DNA of 27,991 bases from Syntrophaceae bacterium UBA5761. Lineage in GTDB: Bacteria > Desulfobacterota > Syntrophia > Syntrophales > UBA4778. Below, in pieces: positions 24,297-27,991 of this stretch. Every line of letters begins with the position of its first letter. The stretch's first letter is position 1. The translations under genes were made by a program, and so were the position numbers. The notes under the pieces are model-generated. The model was given only the letters and a program-made list of their open reading frames with translations, was not told where the DNA came from and did not search any database. The stretch is taken from positions 1 through 27,991 of the forward strand of contig DIEZ01000016.1 of the NCBI GenBank assembly GCA_002418885.1, given 5' to 3'.

Positions 24297-25382
24297 TTGG
24301 GGGAGTCTGAAATCAAAAGGAGACATACGAGAACCCTCCTCTTGGGCGACCTCCCGATAGGCGGGAAAGCCCCTGTCCGCGTCCAGTCCATGACGACCAC
24401 CGATACCAGGGACGTCGAATCAACCATCGCCCAGATTAAAGCCCTCGAAGATGCGGGTTGCGAGATCGCAAGGGTAGCCGTTCCCAACCGAGAAGCGGCC
24501 GCGGCGTTGCATAGGATAAAAGAAGGCATTTCTACTCCACTGATCGCCGACATCCATTTCGACTACCGCCTCGCCCTGAAGGCAATAGAAGAGGGCGTCG
24601 ACGGCATCAGAATAAACCCTGGGAACATGAAAGCCGACCGGGTGAGAGAAGTAGTTCTGACCGCAAAGGACAGCCCGGCGGTCATCCGCCTCGGAGTCAA
24701 TTCCGGTTCGTTGGAAAAAGATATCCTCTCGAAGCACGGAGGACCGACGGCCGACGCACTCGTTGAGAGCGCCTTGAGGTCCATCCGTTTTATCGAAGAC
24801 CTGGGGTTCGAACGGTTGAAGGTTTCGCTCAAGTCGTCCCATGTGCCCACGATGGTCGCCGCCTACCGCGGCCTGGCGGAAAAGACGGATTACCCTCTTC
24901 ATCTCGGCGTTACCGAGGCCGGGACGCTCCTCAGGGCAGCGATCAAATCTGCTGCCGGAATAGGGTCGCTCCTGATAGACGGTATCGGCGACACGATCCG
25001 GGTGTCGATAACGGGGGATCCCTTACATGAAATACCCGTTGCCTTTGGAATACTACGCGCCCTTGACGTCAGGAGGGTGGGACCGGACATAATATCCTGT
25101 CCTACCTGCGGAAGATGTGAAATCGACCTGCCGTCCCTGGTCGATGAATTCGAGAGAAACCTGGCGGGTGTCGGTGCCGACATAAAAATCGCCCTCATGG
25201 GGTGTGTCGTCAACGGGCCTGGGGAGGCTGCGGAGGCAGACATCGGGATCGCCGGCGGCCGCGGCGAGGGGTTGCTTTTCAAGAAGGGGAAGATAGTCCG
25301 AAAGTTGAAGGAAAGCGAGTTCCTGAGTGTACTTCTCGAGGAAACGGGAAAATTGATCGCCGAAAGGGAGAGAGGAAAATAA
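24297..25382 (+). CDS. ispG: 4-hydroxy-3-methylbut-2-en-1-yl diphosphate synthase (flavodoxin/ferredoxin)
   Basis: Iron-sulfur enzyme of the MEP pathway that makes HMBPP from MEcPP; 361 aa, the compact bacterial two-domain form. The TIM barrel has VRVQSMTTTDTRD (27-39) and INPGN (106-110). The C-terminal [4Fe-4S] domain has Cys268, Cys271 and Cys303 as ligands with Glu310 as the fourth, in CPTC and MGCVVNGPGE; Cys274 is an extra cysteine. The TTG start at 24297 is supported by AAAGGG (24282-24287) nine bases upstream; no ATG lies nearby in frame. The stop TAA shares one base with the proS ATG. It complements dxr earlier in the window. Confidence 0.96.
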   Translation: MGESEIKRRHTRTLLLGDLPIGGKAPVRVQSMTTTDTRDVESTIAQIKALEDAGCEIARVAVPNREAAAALHRIKEGISTPLIADIHFDYRLALKAIEEGVDGIRINPGNMKADRVREVVLTAKDSPAVIRLGVNSGSLEKDILSKHGGPTADALVESALRSIRFIEDLGFERLKVSLKSSHVPTMVAAYRGLAEKTDYPLHLGVTEAGTLLRAAIKSAAGIGSLLIDGIGDTIRVSITGDPLHEIPVAFGILRALDVRRVGPDIISCPTCGRCEIDLPSLVDEFERNLAGVGADIKIALMGCVVNGPGEAAEADIGIAGGRGEGLLFKKGKIVRKLKESEFLSVLLEETGKLIAERERGK

Positions 25383-27094
25383 TGCGCTGTTCCGAGATGT
25401 TTCTGCCGACTGTTCGGGAAGTTCCATCCGATGCGGAGATAGTCAGCCACCAACTGATGATAAGGGCCGGGATGATCAGAAAACTGACGAGCGGAATATA
25501 CTCCTACCTGCCTCTGGGACTTCGCGTCGTCCGGAAAGTGGAGAAAATCGTCCGCGAGGAGATGAACAGGGCAGGGGCCCAGGAGGTCTTCCTTCCGGCG
25601 GTTCAACCGGCCGAGTTGTGGCAGGAATCGGGGAGGTGGAAGAAGTACGGAAAGGAACTCCTGCGCTTTAAGGACCGGCACAACAGAGACTACTGCATAG
25701 GGCCGACCCACGAGGAAGTCGTCACAGACCTCGTGAGGAATGAAATAAAGACTTACAGGCAACTACCGAAAAATCTTTACCAGATCCAAACGAAGTTCCG
25801 CGACGAGATAAGGCCGAGGTTTGGGGTCATCCGCTGCCGTGAATTTTCTATGAAGGACGCCTACAGTTTCGATGTCGACTGGGAAGGTTGCGACGTGAGT
25901 TACCGGAAGATGTACGACGCCTACTCGCGGATATTCAGCCGGTGCAGCTTGGAATTTAGGGCTGTCGAGGCCGACACGGGCAATATCGGCGGCAGTTTTT
26001 CCCACGAGTTCATGGCCGTCGCCGAGACCGGCGAAGACGCCCTTATATTCTGCAGCACCTGTGACTATGCGGCAAACATCGAAAAGGCGGAAGTAGCAAG
26101 GCCGGAGAAATTGCCGGTGAATGAAGCGGAATTCAAGCCCCTCGAATCGGTTCGCACGCCCCGCGTGCGGACGATAGAGGAGGTATGCTCCTTCTTTGGT
26201 GTGACGCCGGACCGCATCGTGAAGACCTTGATCTTTGTCGCCGACGGAAAACCGGTCGCCGTCCTGATAAGGGGCGATGAGGAGGTGAACGAGGCCAAAC
26301 TCCGGGCGCACCTAAGCTGCGATGAGCTGGAACTGGCGACGGACGATGTGGTTCTCGAAGTCACGGGTTCACCCAAGGGTTTCGCCGGTGCTCTGGGCAT
26401 AAAATCCCCAGTCATCGCCGATTATTCGCTCATGAACATGAAGAACTTTATCATGGGTGCCAACCGAGAGGATCACCACGTCGTGAACGCCAATATCGGG
26501 CGTGATTTCAAAGTCGAAACCTTCGCCGACTTGCGTATAATAAAGGAGACCGACCCCTGTCCGCGGTGCGGGAAACCAATTCGCCTTGCCAGGGGCATAG
26601 AACTGGGCCACACCTTCAAGCTGGGGACGAAGTACAGCAAGGCTATGAGGGCAACCTTTCTTGACCGCGACGGAAAGGAGCAGGAGATGGTCATGGGTTG
26701 TTACGGAATCGGGGTCGGCCGTACGGTTGCGGCCGCGATCGAGCAGAATAACGACGCAAAAGGCATCATCTGGCCGATGTCGATCGCCCCTTACCATGTC
26801 ATCCTGACGCCCGTGAATGTCAATGACAGCGCGGTCATGGAAGCGGCAGAAAAACTCTACTCCCGGATGCTCGAGGCCTCCGTCGAGGTGATAATCGACG
26901 ACCGGGACGAAAGGGCGGGCGTAAAGTTCAACGACGCGGACCTTATCGGTATACCGATCCGGTTTACGGTCGGCCCCAAGAGGGCGGCCGAGGGAAAGGT
27001 CGAAGCCCGGATGAGGAAAACGGGCGAAGAAAAGGTCGTAGACATAGACAAGGCAGTCGATTTCGTCAGGCCCATAGTCGAAGAATCCACGTAG
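25382..27094 (+). CDS. proS: Prolyl-tRNA synthetase (bacterial type with editing insertion)
   Basis: Class II synthetase charging tRNA-Pro; 570 aa, typical of the bacterial form. The N-terminus MRCSEMFLPTVREVPSDAE and LMIRAGMIRKLTSGIYSYLPLG are diagnostic. Motif 2 is FRDEIRPRFGVIRCREFSMKDAYSFD-like (about 139-164). The YbaK-like INS editing domain occupies about 240-395 and keeps GSPKGFAGALG. TGNIGGSFSHEF, then YGIGVGRTVAAAIEQ as motif 3, and the anticodon-binding domain follow. Four Cys in CSTC and CPRC may be structural. The ATG at 25382 is chosen because it gives the family N-terminus and has AGAGAGG upstream; the frame is open 180 bases further upstream, inside ispG, but that part does not look like ProS. 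Confidence 0.97.
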   Translation: MRCSEMFLPTVREVPSDAEIVSHQLMIRAGMIRKLTSGIYSYLPLGLRVVRKVEKIVREEMNRAGAQEVFLPAVQPAELWQESGRWKKYGKELLRFKDRHNRDYCIGPTHEEVVTDLVRNEIKTYRQLPKNLYQIQTKFRDEIRPRFGVIRCREFSMKDAYSFDVDWEGCDVSYRKMYDAYSRIFSRCSLEFRAVEADTGNIGGSFSHEFMAVAETGEDALIFCSTCDYAANIEKAEVARPEKLPVNEAEFKPLESVRTPRVRTIEEVCSFFGVTPDRIVKTLIFVADGKPVAVLIRGDEEVNEAKLRAHLSCDELELATDDVVLEVTGSPKGFAGALGIKSPVIADYSLMNMKNFIMGANREDHHVVNANIGRDFKVETFADLRIIKETDPCPRCGKPIRLARGIELGHTFKLGTKYSKAMRATFLDRDGKEQEMVMGCYGIGVGRTVAAAIEQNNDAKGIIWPMSIAPYHVILTPVNVNDSAVMEAAEKLYSRMLEASVEVIIDDRDERAGVKFNDADLIGIPIRFTVGPKRAAEGKVEARMRKTGEEKVVDIDKAVDFVRPIVEEST

Positions 27095-27099
27095 GACGT

Positions 27100-27991
27100 A
27101 TGCTTCGGATAACGGACATCCTCGATAAGGTGCAGGGCTACATGTCATCGGAAGAGATAGAGATGATAGAGAAGGCTTACATCTTCTCTGCCTCTGTGCA
27201 CCAGGGCCAGGTCCGGCTCTCCGGTGAGCCCTACCTGACGCACCCGATGGAGGTTGCCGGCATCCTGGCGGACATGAAGCTCGATTGTGCTACGATCGTG
27301 ACGGCCCTGCTCCACGACACGGTGGAAGACACGTTCACGACGACGGAGCAGATCGAGGAGGCCTTCGGAAAAGAAGTGGCCTTCATCGTGGAGGGTCTCA
27401 CCAAGATCAGCAGGATCACCTTCGGTAGCCAAGAGGAGCGTCAGGCGGAAAACTTCCGCAAGATGCTGCTGGCCATGTCTTCCGACATCAGGATCTTCCT
27501 CGTCCGCCTCGCCGACCGGGTCCACAACATGAGGACGCTCGAATATCAGCAGCCGGAAAGAAGGGAATTCATCGCCAAGGAGACGCTCGAAATATACGCC
27601 CCCCTCGCCAACCGGCTGGGTATAAACTGGATGAAGACGGACCTCGAGGACCTCGCTTTCAGGCATCTTCACCCCGAGGCCTACCGTGACCTGGCGGCGC
27701 GAGTGGACATGAGGCGCGAGGAGCGCGACCGGTACACGGAGGAGATCAAGGAGATCATCCGGAAGCAGGTCGTCGAATACGGCCTCAAGGCCGAAGTCGA
27801 GGGCAGGGCTAAACATTTCTACAGCATCTACAAGAAAATGAAGGAACAGCACATCGATTTCGACGAAGTCTACGACCTGATGGCCTTCAGGATCATCCTC
27901 GATTCTAACAAGGAGAAGGAGTGCTACGAGGCCCTGAGCGTCGTCCACGCCCTCTGGAAGCCCGTGCCGGGGCGCTTCAAGGACTACATCG
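27100..27991 (+). CDS. relA: RelA/SpoT homologue, (p)ppGpp synthetase/hydrolase, C-terminus outside window
   Basis: Stringent-response alarmone enzyme; 297 codons seen of a protein that is usually about 715-720 aa. From the ATG at 27100 it begins MLRITDILDKV, as in deltaproteobacterial Rsh proteins. The N-terminal HD hydrolase domain is intact: HPMEVAGIL, LLHDTVEDT with HDxxED, and LADRVHNMRTLEY. This argues for an active hydrolase, hence a bifunctional Rsh and not a synthetase-only RelA. The synthetase domain begins with HFYSIYKKM and YDLMAFRII and is cut just after PGRFKDYI. TGS and ACT domains would lie beyond the edge. It begins five bases after the proS stop, with a weak ribosome binding site. 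Confidence 0.95.
   Translation, partial: MLRITDILDKVQGYMSSEEIEMIEKAYIFSASVHQGQVRLSGEPYLTHPMEVAGILADMKLDCATIVTALLHDTVEDTFTTTEQIEEAFGKEVAFIVEGLTKISRITFGSQEERQAENFRKMLLAMSSDIRIFLVRLADRVHNMRTLEYQQPERREFIAKETLEIYAPLANRLGINWMKTDLEDLAFRHLHPEAYRDLAARVDMRREERDRYTEEIKEIIRKQVVEYGLKAEVEGRAKHFYSIYKKMKEQHIDFDEVYDLMAFRIILDSNKEKECYEALSVVHALWKPVPGRFKDYI

Noticed and set aside
25202..25381. N-terminal extension of proS overlapping ispG
   Set aside because: The extra 60 residues are the shifted frame of the conserved ispG C-terminus, and the standard ProS N-terminus starts at 25382 with its own ribosome binding site.
1..27991. Defence systems, prophage, insertion sequences, CRISPR, tRNA genes, secondary-metabolite clusters
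   Set aside because: Both strands were read for their hallmark proteins, direct repeats and cloverleaf-type stretches. None was found; nearly all bases are covered by recognised housekeeping genes.

Overview
This is a bacterial chromosomal window of housekeeping genes. Coding density is high and third codon positions are rich in G and C. The gene set and order (an M23 peptidase gene, secA, argJ, then rpsB-tsf-pyrH-frr, then uppS-cdsA-dxr-rseP-tsaB, then psd-pssA, and a RelA/SpoT homologue) resemble Deltaproteobacteria (Desulfobacterota, for example Geobacter and syntrophic relatives). That placement rests on recalled gene order and protein style, not on a search. No tRNA, rRNA, CRISPR array, insertion sequence, phage gene or integrase was seen.

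Layout. (1) Positions 1-1735, minus strand: an elongation factor G paralogue cut by the window edge, with non-canonical GTPase motifs. (2) A divergent intergenic region of about 210 bp carries a near-consensus sigma70-type promoter. It drives two genes for a two-subunit biotin-dependent carboxylase, a biotin carboxylase followed by a divergent carboxyltransferase fused to a biotinyl domain. mutM follows. (3) After a large hairpin at the mutM stop come an M23 peptidase gene, a strong intrinsic terminator placed directly against the secA ribosome binding site, secA, and argJ. (4) A promoter and structured leader precede rpsB-tsf-pyrH-frr (ribosomal protein S2, EF-Ts, UMP kinase, ribosome recycling factor), which ends at a strong intrinsic terminator. 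(5) uppS-cdsA-dxr-rseP-tsaB are tightly packed, with two 4-bp stop/start overlaps. They cover undecaprenyl diphosphate, CDP-diacylglycerol and MEP-pathway isoprenoid synthesis, intramembrane proteolysis and tRNA t6A modification. (6) A second near-consensus promoter with the same hexamers and spacing as the carboxylase promoter precedes a small DUF465/YdcH-type gene, psd and pssA (phosphatidylethanolamine synthesis), then asd, rsmD, coaD, a class I aminotransferase, ispG, proS and a RelA/SpoT homologue cut by the right edge.

The genes fit growth-linked functions: translation factors, protein export, envelope lipid and undecaprenyl carrier supply (cdsA, psd and pssA make phosphatidylethanolamine; dxr, ispG and uppS act in isoprenoid synthesis), anaplerotic CO2 fixation, and stringent response. 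I found no convincing undescribed multi-gene system. The most interesting points are the altered active-site motifs of the EF-G paralogue and of the carboxyltransferase, the terminator abutting secA, and the 116-bp rsmD/coaD overlap.
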